Assembly: GCF_012489685.1 (NCBI RefSeq)
Contig: NC_080043.1
Span: forward strand, 79,686,292 to 79,750,291
Direction of reading: 5' to 3'
DNA: 64,000 nucleotides
Source of the DNA: Lotus japonicus
Lineage: Eukaryota > Streptophyta > Magnoliopsida > Fabales > Fabaceae
In this document: positions 55,285-64,000 of the stretch, piece by piece
How the letters are laid out: every line of letters begins with the position of its first letter
How positions within the stretch are numbered: position 1 is the stretch's first letter
The notes under the pieces: model-generated
Seen by the model: the letters and a program-made list of their open reading frames with translations, nothing else
Database searches by the model: none
Told to the model about the DNA's origin: nothing
Program-made: the position numbers and the translations under genes

Positions 55285-58143
55285 CTAAGGTTTGTCAGAT
55301 CGTCGCAGAAGTTCCATCATCATGTGCTTCATCTCAATCAGCATGGATTCATGAATGTCAAGACGCTGTTCCATGATGTCGAGTCTGGATGAGCTTGTCT
55401 GAGTAGAACTGGAAGGAACATTCTGAGCAGCTTGAGGAACTGGAATGGAAGCAGAAGCAGCAGGAGTAAACACAACTGGTGCAAGTGCTTGGCATCTAAG
55501 AGCTTCAGCCTCAGCTTCAAGTCGCTCTGCCTCAAGTCTGGCTTGTTCAGCTTGAGCTGCTGCTAGACGTGCAGCTTCTTCTGCTTGAGCCTTCTTTCTC
55601 TTGGCTTCTTCAATGGCTTCAAGAAGCTTATTTCTCTGTTCTTGTTCATGAAGAGCCACCCTTCGAGCAAACCTTTGCTTTGCAGTCTCAATGCTCTGAC
55701 TTCCCTCTGCATGCAGGAGCTGCATCATAATTGGAACTTGAGCCACTAGCCAAGTGCCCAGATTGTTCCACTCATCAGCCACACATTCAACATTCTCACT
55801 GAGGTCAGTCTGACCGTGCACATTGCGGAGCCTCAAAGAGGCTTCATGATAGAAAATATTGATGCACTCAGAGAGAGATGTGGGTTGGAGGTGAGTATAG
55901 GGAATTATGGAGAGGTTGGTTTCAGGAGAGGCTGGGTGATTGCTGCTATGAGCTTCAGAGGCACCTTGTGGAGAACCAATGTTAATCAGTTGAGCATTGG
56001 GTTCAGAGGTTCCAAGGTGAGGGTCTGAAGTTTCAACCAGAGGATGGGGTGATCTAACCGAGGATTGGTTAGACACTGAATGTTCGGGTTCAGGTTCTGG
56101 TTGAATAGGCTCTTGTTGGTCAGGGACAGGGTGAGCTTGTTGAGCCAAAGGGTCTGCCTCTTGGATAGGATTGGCCAAGATAGGTTCATCTGGGTCAACT
56201 AGACGTTCAGGTCTAGGGCCAGGATATCTCCTAGAGCTTGGACAAGTACGGTAATATTCCTCTAAGGTAGACACCTTTTCTTTTCTAACCTCCATGAATT
56301 TTCTAATGGATTCAGAGTTATTGGAGGGAGAAGAATCAGCAACATTGGTTGGGAAGGATACAGGTGTAAAGGCTGTTGAAGAGTCTGTATCCGTGGTTCT
56401 GGCAGCAGGACGTTCTGATGCTCTGGGAACAGAGTGATCAGACGTTCTGGGTTGTGGTTCTGTTTGGTTTGGCTCTGGTTGTTCATGGATGATTGGCTCA
56501 GAAGATAATGGGTCGTACGGAATGGTGAGGAGAGAGGTTGGTTCTTCTGACCTAGAGGGTTGATTCTGAAGCAAATTCCAGAGAGGTGCTTCAGTAGGGG
56601 AAGGTTGAAAGAAAGAAGATCTTGGGGAATGTGGTGGAGTGGTGGTTTGTGCGGCTGGTTGGGATTCAGGAATAGGAGTGAGGGGATTTGAGGAGTGTTG
56701 GAGCAAGACAGAAATAGGGAGTGCATCAAATAAATTCAAATCATCATCAGAAGCAAGTGCAGGCTTACTTGAATGTGCTGATGATCGAGTCACTCTGGCA
56801 GGAGGTTCAGTCCTTCTGACCACTTCAGCAGCTGGTTCCACCCGAGTAGGCTTCACCACGATTCTGACCTTCTTCTTCTTCTTCTTTGGAGGACCATCCT
56901 CATTGTCACTATCATCACCATCATCAGGCTTTCTCTTCGTCTTCTTGACCAGAGGGACATCGGATTCCTCAGAAGATTCGTCCAGTAGCATCTTCCTCTG
57001 AGCTTTCTTCTTGGGAGGAGAAGGAAACTCTGGAGCTGGCGGTAGTCTGCTGACGAAATCATCAAGGTCAATTTCGAATCCTTGAGCCCTGAGGTCTTCA
57101 ACATAGCATCTGATGGCGTCAGGATTGTCTGCCTGAGTCCATAGAGGGTAGTCATTCAGAGGCATCCTTCTACCTCTGATCTCAGAAGATGTGTCTTCAT
57201 GAGCAGGAGCAATCTTCTTCTGGACCAAACCCATCTTCTTCAGAGAGTTTGCAGTGAAGACATCACTGACAATTGTGCTCAGATCCTCTACACATCCAGC
57301 ATTAACCAGATCTTGCACCAGGTTGCTTTCAATGAGAAAGTCTGAGAGCAGCCTCCCAAAAGGGATATATTTGATTGCAGACTTGATGGAGGCAGTGGTG
57401 CGAGACTTCCGGATGCATTCCTTCAAGTAGGAGAACAGGAAGTAGGGAAGGCAGATCTTCTTCTGATCTTGGATGAAGAACAACATCACCTTCTGGTTGA
57501 AGTTGATGTAGTCTGGAGAACTGCCCTTCGGTCTCTGGTTTATGCAGTGGAGCAGGATCTTGTGCCAGATCCTGAGTTTGGGGTGAAGATCCATCACCTT
57601 GTAACTCGTCTTGCCCGGTTTGAAAGTGGTGTACAGGGCCTGGTTGATTGTGTCCTTGGTGCTGGGTTTCAGCTTCGATTCCGTCAGTTGGAAACGATAC
57701 CCATAAGCAGTATCTGCACCCAGCAAGTTCACGAAGGACTTCTCCGTGATGATGATCTTTCTGCCAAGAATATGAGATACCACCTGAGTATCATCGCAGT
57801 CGGCGTGCTTCCAGAATTCCTTGACCAATCTATCATATACCGGTCCTCGAAGTCTGTTGAAGTAATTTCCCCAACCTTGAGCTTGGACTTCAGGACGAAG
57901 ATCATACCCATTTGTAGCCAAGTTGTCGAGGTTGAATCTCCATTCTGCCAGGACTTGGAGTTCCTCAGGAGGATATACACAGTGAACGGCACAGCCCCGT
58001 TCTGCAATTGGAACACTCTGTTCTTGAGCTTGAACTTGATCTTGAGTTGGATTCTCAGGGCCCCTTTGACCCGTTGCCAGACCAACTACCATGTGAGGGA
58101 ACTGAGGTGCATCTGCAGTAGATCTTCTGGTTTGTCTCACCAT
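55285..58143 (-). CDS. Env-like ORF (ORF3) of the SIRE-like element
   Basis: Encodes 952 residues from the ATG at 58,143 (MVRQTRRS); the frame is open for 78 more codons upstream, but that stretch looks like leader. It lies downstream of pol, the position of the envelope-like ORF of SIRE1-type elements. A globular N-terminal half (about 50-370; GYDLRPEVQAQGWGNYF, VKEFWKHADCDD, FVNLLGADTAYGY) matches the putative plant transposon protein type. A basic lysine run (PPKKKKKKVRIVVKP) could be a nuclear signal. A long Ser/Pro/Glu-rich middle and a C-terminal coiled coil (EEAKRKKAQAEEAARLAAAQ) follow. I see no clear membrane segment in this span, so an envelope function is not supported by the sequence. 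Intact. Confidence 0.8.
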   Translation of the reverse strand: MVRQTRRSTADAPQFPHMVVGLATGQRGPENPTQDQVQAQEQSVPIAERGCAVHCVYPPEELQVLAEWRFNLDNLATNGYDLRPEVQAQGWGNYFNRLRGPVYDRLVKEFWKHADCDDTQVVSHILGRKIIITEKSFVNLLGADTAYGYRFQLTESKLKPSTKDTINQALYTTFKPGKTSYKVMDLHPKLRIWHKILLHCINQRPKGSSPDYINFNQKVMLFFIQDQKKICLPYFLFSYLKECIRKSRTTASIKSAIKYIPFGRLLSDFLIESNLVQDLVNAGCVEDLSTIVSDVFTANSLKKMGLVQKKIAPAHEDTSSEIRGRRMPLNDYPLWTQADNPDAIRCYVEDLRAQGFEIDLDDFVSRLPPAPEFPSPPKKKAQRKMLLDESSEESDVPLVKKTKRKPDDGDDSDNEDGPPKKKKKKVRIVVKPTRVEPAAEVVRRTEPPARVTRSSAHSSKPALASDDDLNLFDALPISVLLQHSSNPLTPIPESQPAAQTTTPPHSPRSSFFQPSPTEAPLWNLLQNQPSRSEEPTSLLTIPYDPLSSEPIIHEQPEPNQTEPQPRTSDHSVPRASERPAARTTDTDSSTAFTPVSFPTNVADSSPSNNSESIRKFMEVRKEKVSTLEEYYRTCPSSRRYPGPRPERLVDPDEPILANPIQEADPLAQQAHPVPDQQEPIQPEPEPEHSVSNQSSVRSPHPLVETSDPHLGTSEPNAQLINIGSPQGASEAHSSNHPASPETNLSIIPYTHLQPTSLSECINIFYHEASLRLRNVHGQTDLSENVECVADEWNNLGTWLVAQVPIMMQLLHAEGSQSIETAKQRFARRVALHEQEQRNKLLEAIEEAKRKKAQAEEAARLAAAQAEQARLEAERLEAEAEALRCQALAPVVFTPAASASIPVPQAAQNVPSSSTQTSSSRLDIMEQRLDIHESMLIEMKHMMMELLRRSDKP

Positions 58144-58585
58144 TTTTGAAGAGGTTGAAGGTTTGAGGTAGAAGATGAAGGTTGGAAGATGAAGAAAGAT
58201 CGAGAGAGAAATCGAGAAGAGCGGTTTTGAAAAGCAGAGAGAGCGAGAGTAAAAACCGGAAGTGAAAGAGAACGTGTGTGTATAGTGGGTTTTATCAAAT
58301 AACCGTTGTTGATTCAAAAAGCACTTTAAGATCAACGGTTGAAAATTAAAGATAGATAGTAACAGTAAAATACACAATCACACACAGGAGAGAAGCACAT
58401 CTACACGCAATCATAACAGACTGTCACACGGGCACAAGGAACTATGCATCAGAAAAACTGACACACGCGTTGTTGTCTCAGCTTCAGAGTCAGTACCAGT
58501 GGGCACACACACTCTGATTGAGTTACCTTCTGGACTAGACATCTTCTGATCAAGAAGTATCATAGTCAGAGGTTCTGATCCATCT

Positions 58586-61500
58586 TCACTCTGGACAAAA
58601 GTCCATGTTTAGATTTTTCAGAATAAAATTAAATCTATCCTCTGCTAAGGGCTTTGTAAAGATATCTGCCCATTGATTGTCAGTATCAACAAACTTCAGA
58701 AGAAGTACGCCCTTCTGTACATAATCTCTAATAAAGTGATACTTTACCTCAATGTGCTTTGCCCTTGAATGCAAGATAGGATTCTTACTCAATGAGATTG
58801 CAGCAGTGTTATCACAATAGATTGGGATATTGCTCTCAAGGATCTGATAATCCTCCAGCTGATGTTTCATCCAGAGCATCTGAGTGCTGCATATTGCTGC
58901 TGAGATATATTCTGCTTCTGCAGTTGATAGTGCAATGGTTGATTGTCTCTTGCTTGCCCATGAGACTAGATTGCTTCCCAGAAATTGACAATTTCCAGAA
59001 GTACTTTTTCTCTCTGTTCTATCTCCAGCATAATCAGCATCACAATAACCTGAAAGCTTATACTCTGATGTTTTCTTATACATCAAGCCAAGGTTAGTGG
59101 TGCCTTTCAGATACCTTAGGATCCTCTTAACAGCAGTTAAGTGGGTTTCCCTTGGATCTGATTGGAAACGAGCACATAAGTGAACACTAAATAATATGTC
59201 TGGCCTAGATGCAGTTAAGTATAGAAGTGAACCTATCATGCCACGATAGAGCTTCTGACATACTTTACCACTTTTATCTTCTTTCTCCAGAATGCATGTA
59301 GGATGCATTGGAGTCTTGGCCACTGTAGATTCCAGCATATTGAACTTCTTCAGAAGTTCTTTAGTGTACTTGCTCTGATGGATATATGTTCCTTCTGGTG
59401 TTTGATCAACTTGTATTCCCAGAAAGTACTTTAATTCTCCCATCATACTCATCTCAAATTCAGCCTGCATCATCTCAGAAAATTCTTTGCATAGAGATTG
59501 ATTAGCAGAACCAAATATAATATCATCAACATAGATTTGCACAATTAAGATATCATCTTTATAAGTCTTGCAAAAAAGAGTTGTATCTACTTTACCCCTT
59601 ACAAACTCATTCTCCAGAATGAATGAGCTAAGTCTCTCATACCATGCTCTGGGAGCTTGCTTCAGACCGTAGAGTGATTTCTTCAATTTGAACACATGGT
59701 CTGGTTTCTTCTCATCTTCAAAACCTGGGGGTTGATGAATATAGACTTCCTCTGAGATATAACCATTTAGGAAGACACTCTTTACGTCCATCTGATGTAG
59801 AACTATGTTGTGATTTACTGAGAAAGAGATCAACAGTCTGATTGCCTCTAGTCTTGCTACTGGAGCAAATGTTTCAGTGTAGTCTATTCCTTCCTGCTGG
59901 CTGTAGCCTTGAGCAACTAGCATTGCCTTGTTTCTGACTACATCTCCTTTCTCATTCAGCTTGTTTCTGAATACCCACTTCGTTCCAATAACATGGACAC
60001 TCTCAGGCTTCTTCACTAAGCTCCAAACATCGTTCTTGGAAAATTGATTCAGTTCTTCTTCCATGGCCAGAATCCAATCCTTGTCCTGAAGAGCTTCATC
60101 TATGGACTTGGGTTCAATTAAGGACACCAATCCTTTCAGACTGAGCAAGGTCTCTTCAGAAGGTCTGAAGGCAGATCTGGTTCTGACTGGTTCGTCTTTG
60201 TTGCCCAGAATCAATTCCTTAGGGTGAGCTGCAGTGATTCTGCTCTTCTTCAGAGTTTGTGAGTTAGAGGGACCAGCTTCTTCCTCTGGTTCATCTTCCT
60301 CTGGCTCATCTTCCTCTGGAGCTTTGCCTTTGTCAGAAACATTAATGCTTAAATCTGCAAACTTTTCAACTAGCTTTGACTGGTCAGAGTCAAGCTTATC
60401 GTCAAATCTAACATGAATAGATTCTTCAATAGTCTTAGCATCAGTATTATAAAATCTAAAACCTTTAGATCTCTCAGAGTAACCGAGTAATAGACACTTA
60501 GAAGACTTAGCATCAAATTTATGCAATCTATCCTTCGTATTGAGAACATAACAAACACAGCCAAAAGGATGAAAATAAGAAATGTTGGGTTTTATGTTCT
60601 TCCACAATTCATAAGGAGTCTTATTCAGAATTGGTCTCACAGAGATTCTGTTCTGAATGTAACATGCTGTATTTACTGCCTCTGCCCAAAAGTGCTTAGC
60701 CATGCCAGTTTCTTGGAGCATGGTTCTAGCCATCTCCTGAAGAGTTCTGTTCTTCCTCTCAACAACACCATTTTGTTGAGGAGTTCTAGGACAAGAGAAA
60801 TCATGTGCAATTCCATAGGAATCAAACAGACTCTCAAACTTATCATTCTCAAACTCTCCACCATGGTCACTTCTGACACGCACAATCCTACAAGCCTTCT
60901 CGTTTTGCACTTGAGCAATGAAGGTAGAGAACACAGCATGAGACTCATCCTTGCAGGTTAGAAACTTTACCCATGTCCAGCGGCTATAGTCATCAACGAT
61001 AACCATCCCATATCTCTTGCCACCTATAGACTCAGTTTTCACTGGTCCAAAAAGGTCGATATGCAGAAGTTCCAACGGCCTTGAGGTTGAGACAACATTC
61101 TTTGCCTTGAAAGGGACTTTTGTGAATTTGCCTTTCTGACATGCTTCACAAAGAGCGTCTGAAGCGAACTTCAGATTGGGTAAGCCCCTGACAAGGTTTA
61201 GCTTGCTCAGCTGAGAAATCTTTCTCATACTGGCATGCCCTAACCGTCTATGCCATACCCACTGCTCTTCATTAACAGACAGAAGGCACTTCACATTCTG
61301 AGCCTCCAACTCAGATAATCTGATCTTATAAATGTTGTTCTTCCTCTTGCTGTTAAACAGAACAGAGCCATCGATCTGACTTACAGCCCGGCAGGACTTT
61401 TGATTGAATATAACATCATAACCCTTGTCAGCTAATTGACTTATAGACAATAAGTTATGTGTTAAGCCGTCTACCAATAACACATTATCAATGCATGGAC

Positions 61501-61690
61501 TACTATCTACACAAATAGTACCAGTACCAACAATTTTACCCTTTTCATTTCCTCCAAAGCCAACTTCGCCTCCAGGCTTAAGTTTCAGCTCTCGGAACAT
61601 ACGCCTTTCTCCCGTCATGTGACGCGAGCATCCACTGTCCAGATACCATGATTGGTGTTTCAGTGGAGCTATCAAGGATATCTGCAACAT
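58586..61690 (-). CDS. SIRE-like pol polyprotein
   Basis: About 1,034 residues, open throughout. The protease has active site YLDSGCSRHMTG (about 17-28). The pre-integrase follows with WHRRLGHASMRK...CEACQKGKF. The integrase core keeps its acidic residues in LLHIDLFGPV, VRSDHGGEF and QQNGVVERKNR. Reverse transcriptase has WVFRNKLNEKG, HQMDVKSVFLNG (usual form has A for V) and the catalytic YVDD box (IYVDDIIFG). RNase H has GYCDADYAGD, STAEAEYIS and the end WADIFTKPLAED. The ORF overlaps the end of gag and lies in the +1 frame relative to it, so translation would need frameshifting. It ends with TGA. Confidence 0.92.
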   Translation of the reverse strand: MLQISLIAPLKHQSWYLDSGCSRHMTGERRMFRELKLKPGGEVGFGGNEKGKIVGTGTICVDSSPCIDNVLLVDGLTHNLLSISQLADKGYDVIFNQKSCRAVSQIDGSVLFNSKRKNNIYKIRLSELEAQNVKCLLSVNEEQWVWHRRLGHASMRKISQLSKLNLVRGLPNLKFASDALCEACQKGKFTKVPFKAKNVVSTSRPLELLHIDLFGPVKTESIGGKRYGMVIVDDYSRWTWVKFLTCKDESHAVFSTFIAQVQNEKACRIVRVRSDHGGEFENDKFESLFDSYGIAHDFSCPRTPQQNGVVERKNRTLQEMARTMLQETGMAKHFWAEAVNTACYIQNRISVRPILNKTPYELWKNIKPNISYFHPFGCVCYVLNTKDRLHKFDAKSSKCLLLGYSERSKGFRFYNTDAKTIEESIHVRFDDKLDSDQSKLVEKFADLSINVSDKGKAPEEDEPEEDEPEEEAGPSNSQTLKKSRITAAHPKELILGNKDEPVRTRSAFRPSEETLLSLKGLVSLIEPKSIDEALQDKDWILAMEEELNQFSKNDVWSLVKKPESVHVIGTKWVFRNKLNEKGDVVRNKAMLVAQGYSQQEGIDYTETFAPVARLEAIRLLISFSVNHNIVLHQMDVKSVFLNGYISEEVYIHQPPGFEDEKKPDHVFKLKKSLYGLKQAPRAWYERLSSFILENEFVRGKVDTTLFCKTYKDDILIVQIYVDDIIFGSANQSLCKEFSEMMQAEFEMSMMGELKYFLGIQVDQTPEGTYIHQSKYTKELLKKFNMLESTVAKTPMHPTCILEKEDKSGKVCQKLYRGMIGSLLYLTASRPDILFSVHLCARFQSDPRETHLTAVKRILRYLKGTTNLGLMYKKTSEYKLSGYCDADYAGDRTERKSTSGNCQFLGSNLVSWASKRQSTIALSTAEAEYISAAICSTQMLWMKHQLEDYQILESNIPIYCDNTAAISLSKNPILHSRAKHIEVKYHFIRDYVQKGVLLLKFVDTDNQWADIFTKPLAEDRFNFILKNLNMDFCPE

Positions 61691-63488
61691 AGATAATCTT
61701 GTCCTTAGGTACCCACTTTCTGGGTCCTCTCTTGTTAGTTACCCCAGAGGTTCTGATCACCTTGGGTGTCTCAACATGATATTTTAAAGGAATATTTGCA
61801 TGATATTTAGTCATAGAGAAAGATCCCTTTTTAAGAGGGTGTTTAGCAACTTCAGCAGGTAAAGGATCAGGCAATATGGTACCAGAGGGAACAAAGCATT
61901 CATACAAGGATTTAGCTTTAGATACAGAGGGCTCATTTCTAATTGGTTTAGAATAGCCAATGCCATGCATTCCATTTCTGCTTACGCCATAGATCATTGA
62001 AGCCATTAAGCTTCTATCCACGCTTTTAGCTAGGAATCTTTGAAAAGACTTTTCATACTTAGATTCATTTCTACAATCAGAGGCATCACAGGCAACAATT
62101 TCTTCTAACTTAGCAATCTGGTTCTTAAGCACAGAGTTAGAATTGATCAAAGCATGATTATCATTTTTCAAATCATAAATAATTTTCTCATGTTCGGAAG
62201 GAGTTTTGGAAACAGCAGATAAGTTCTTTTTCAGCTTCTTATGCTTAGACAATAAGGAGTTATACTTATCCATGATATCAGACAATGCATGTTTCAGTTC
62301 AGAGGTAGAGAAAGAAGCGAATACCTCGTTTTCATCGTCTGAGTTAGGATCTCCTTCTGATTCTGAGTCAGAGTCAACAGCTTCCTTTGACTCTGCTTCC
62401 TTGTCTTTGACAATTGCCATGAGTCCTTGGACTTCACCATCAGAGTCAACATCCTCTGACTCTGATTCATCAAATGTCACTATCAGACTCTTCTTCGTCT
62501 TGAAGTGCTTCTTTGGCTTCTTGTCTTTCTTCAACTTTGGACAATCACTTTTGTAGTGCCCAGATTCTTTGCACTCAAAACATGTGACTTCCTTGATTGA
62601 AGACTTCTTCTGGCCTGAGGACTCATACTTTCCTTTTGCCTTTCCAGAGCCTTTGAACTTGCTCTGCCTGTGCTTCCAGATGCGGTTGAGTCTCTTGGAG
62701 ATCAGAGTCAGCTCATCTTCATCAGAATCTTCTGATGCTTCTTCAGATTCCTCTTCTTCAGCTTGAAGAGCCTTTGACTTCTCAACCTTAGCCTTTTCAG
62801 ATTTGGATTTCAAGGCTATGGACTTTTTCCTCAGATCTTGCATCTCTGAGCGCTTCAGCTCATGGCATTTCAAAATGCTGATGAGTTCTTCTAAACTCAT
62901 ATTCTCAACGTCTCTCGTGAGCTCTATTGAAGTCACCAAAGGCATCCAACTTTCAGGAAGACACCTGATGAAACTTATGACATGATCTTTTGTTGTGTAG
63001 CTCTTGTTGAGAGGTCGTATGCCAGCTACAAGCAACTGAAATCTGGAGAACATTTCTTCAATGGACTCATTTGGCTCCATGATGAAGGATTCATACTTTT
63101 GGATCAAAGACAATGCCTTTGATTCTTTGACTTTCTTGTTTCCTTCATGAGACATCTTCAGAGATTCGAAAATGCCTTTTGCAAACTCACGATTTGTAAT
63201 CTTCTGGTACTCTTCATAGGAAATAGCACTTAGAAGAATTGCTCTTGCTTTGTGATGTTGTGAGTACAGCTTCTTTTGATCTGCAGTCATCTCTGACCTT
63301 GGGATCTTCTTGCCATCTGCATCAACTGGACGCTCGTAGCCATCCACAATAATATCCCAGAGATCTGCATCGAAACCCAGAAAGAAACTTTCCAGTCTAT
63401 CTTTCCAATATTCGAACCTTTGACCGTCGAACATAGGAGGCTTTGCATTGTAACCATCTCTTTGAGTTTCACTGGTGGTGGCAGCCAT
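61578..63488 (-). CDS. SIRE-like gag
   Basis: Encodes 636 residues from the ATG at 63,488. N-terminal retroviral capsid-like region with KPPMFDGQRFEYWKDRLE (about 17-34) and ESFIMEPNESIEEMFSRFQ. The zinc knuckle CFECKESGHYKSDC (CX2CX4HX4C) lies at about residues 300-313. Long acidic serine/aspartate/glutamate-rich stretches follow, then a coiled-coil-like segment. The C-terminal ~110 nt overlaps pol in another frame. Gag packages RNA in cytoplasmic particles. No lesion is visible. It begins 58 nt after the primer-binding site. Confidence 0.9.
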   Translation of the reverse strand: MAATTSETQRDGYNAKPPMFDGQRFEYWKDRLESFFLGFDADLWDIIVDGYERPVDADGKKIPRSEMTADQKKLYSQHHKARAILLSAISYEEYQKITNREFAKGIFESLKMSHEGNKKVKESKALSLIQKYESFIMEPNESIEEMFSRFQLLVAGIRPLNKSYTTKDHVISFIRCLPESWMPLVTSIELTRDVENMSLEELISILKCHELKRSEMQDLRKKSIALKSKSEKAKVEKSKALQAEEEESEEASEDSDEDELTLISKRLNRIWKHRQSKFKGSGKAKGKYESSGQKKSSIKEVTCFECKESGHYKSDCPKLKKDKKPKKHFKTKKSLIVTFDESESEDVDSDGEVQGLMAIVKDKEAESKEAVDSDSESEGDPNSDDENEVFASFSTSELKHALSDIMDKYNSLLSKHKKLKKNLSAVSKTPSEHEKIIYDLKNDNHALINSNSVLKNQIAKLEEIVACDASDCRNESKYEKSFQRFLAKSVDRSLMASMIYGVSRNGMHGIGYSKPIRNEPSVSKAKSLYECFVPSGTILPDPLPAEVAKHPLKKGSFSMTKYHANIPLKYHVETPKVIRTSGVTNKRGPRKWVPKDKIIYVADILDSSTETPIMVSGQWMLASHDGRKAYVPRAET

Positions 63489-63546
63489 TGTTTTTCACAC
63501 CGGCCCGGATCACTGAACACTGTTAGGTGTGGTAATCAGAACTTGC

Positions 63547-63558
63547 GCTCTGATACCA
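63547..63558 (-). other. Primer-binding site of the SIRE-like element
   Basis: The plus strand reads GCTCTGATACCA, so the minus strand is TGGTATCAGAGC, complementary to initiator methionine tRNA. It is 2 nt from the LTR edge at 63,561. Confidence 0.9.
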
Positions 63559-63560
63559 AT

Positions 63561-64000
63561 TGAAGGTATGAAAAACGGTAGAAAGGGGGGGTTTGAATAA
63601 CGTTTTCAGTATAAAACTTCCACCTTAAAGATTTTGACAAATCTTTCGAGAACTTAAGTGCAAAAGATAAGAGATAGAAAAGCACACAAGGATTTTATCC
63701 TGGTTCACTTGATAAATCACTCAAGCTACTCCAGTCCACCCGTTAAGGTGATTTCTTCCTTCTTAGAATGAAGGCAATCCACTAATCAGGTAAGAGTTAC
63801 AACTGCACTTGAAACCTACAAGTGACTAACAATTACACTGACTTAGCTCACACTAAGATTCACTCTCTTAGTCTTCTCTTAGTTTATCAAAGAATCGTTT
63901 ACAAGAGATTTGCTTCTAAAAAGCTAATAGTAAACTCAATGAATTTCAGATGAAAGAAAACTTAGAAGATTTTGAATATGTCTTGTGTATGTGAATGCTT
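63561..64000 (-). repeat. 5' LTR of the SIRE-like element, cut by the window end
   Basis: The first 440 nt (plus-strand order) match 52,672 onward almost exactly, apart from a ~40-bp deletion near 63,880 and substitutions such as GAATGAAGGC for GAATGAATGC. Its outer end should lie near 64.73 kb. Confidence 0.9.

Larger units (their letters stand above)
52672..64000 (-). mobile_element. SIRE/Maximus-type copia retrotransposon, runs off the window
   Basis: Minus-strand element with its 3' LTR at 52,672-53,884 (1,213 bp) and the start of its 5' LTR at 63,561-64,000. Internal order on the minus strand: primer-binding site, gag, pol, env-like ORF, non-coding tail with an antisense ORF, polypurine tract (complement of CTCCCCCTTTTTGATG at 53,887). 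The overlapping parts of the LTRs are nearly identical apart from a ~40-bp indel near 52,995-53,035 and isolated substitutions, so insertion is recent. Insertion is within the last visible exon of the PMD gene. The predicted target duplication is CTGCT at 52,667-52,671. Confidence 0.9.

Noticed and set aside
58143..58377. Hydrophobic upstream extension of the env-like ORF as a signal peptide
   Set aside because: The stretch looks like AT/CT-rich leader read in frame. The ATG at 58,143 precedes the protein-like sequence, so a membrane-targeting claim is not supported.

Overview
This is nuclear DNA of a eudicot plant, most likely a legume. The evidence is the intron-rich glycoside hydrolase, the single-exon bHLH-MYC gene, the AT-rich intergenic DNA, and a dense population of plant transposons: SIRE-type copia, a Tat-type gypsy with a plant-mobile-domain ORF, CACTA, Stowaway, Tourist, TRIM, SINE, and an endogenous pararetrovirus resembling florendoviruses. 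No prokaryotic features are present, and species cannot be fixed from sequence alone.

Layout. 1-1.1 kb: possible LTR remnant. 2.5-4.45 kb (minus): the only clearly intact host gene, a JAM/bHLH13-type repressor-like transcription factor. 5.9-16 kb: gene-free DNA with a tandem TRIM array, three Stowaway-like MITEs, a Tourist-like MITE, a Mutator-like fold-back MITE with 94-bp internal repeats, a dead LINE-type RNase H fragment and a 2.4-kb non-autonomous CACTA element. 16.1-37.1 kb: first unit (A) of a tandem segmental duplication. It holds a SINE, a 5'-truncated copia element split by a ~2.8-kb putative solo LTR, and a 13-exon family 1 beta-glucosidase gene. That gene has lost its acid/base glutamate and is frameshifted near the end, and its third intron contains a ~5.3-kb inverted-duplicated pararetrovirus insertion. 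38.2-38.7 kb: complete TRIM. 38.85-47.85 kb: second unit (B), colinear with A. It contains a four-level nest (SINE > TRIM solo LTR > CACTA > Tourist-like element filled with CCA repeats), and the CACTA element also carries two exons of a mitochondrial NAD-carrier-type gene. Unit B ends at exon 1 of a second beta-glucosidase.

47.85-64 kb: a Tat-like element (minus strand) begins 2 nt after the splice-donor boundary of the second beta-glucosidase. Its plant-mobile-domain gene runs antisense to the element. That gene is cut at 52,671 by a young SIRE/Maximus-type copia element (minus strand, gag, pol, env-like ORF) that runs off the window. The SIRE element also carries a small antisense ORF with its own TATA box.

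The host genes here do not form a pathway. The interest lies in the nested insertions: several can be checked against empty sites in the sister duplication or by target-site duplications. Two unrelated retrotransposons carry antisense genes, one transposon has captured a host gene fragment, and the pararetrovirus hairpin inside a gene could make double-stranded RNA.
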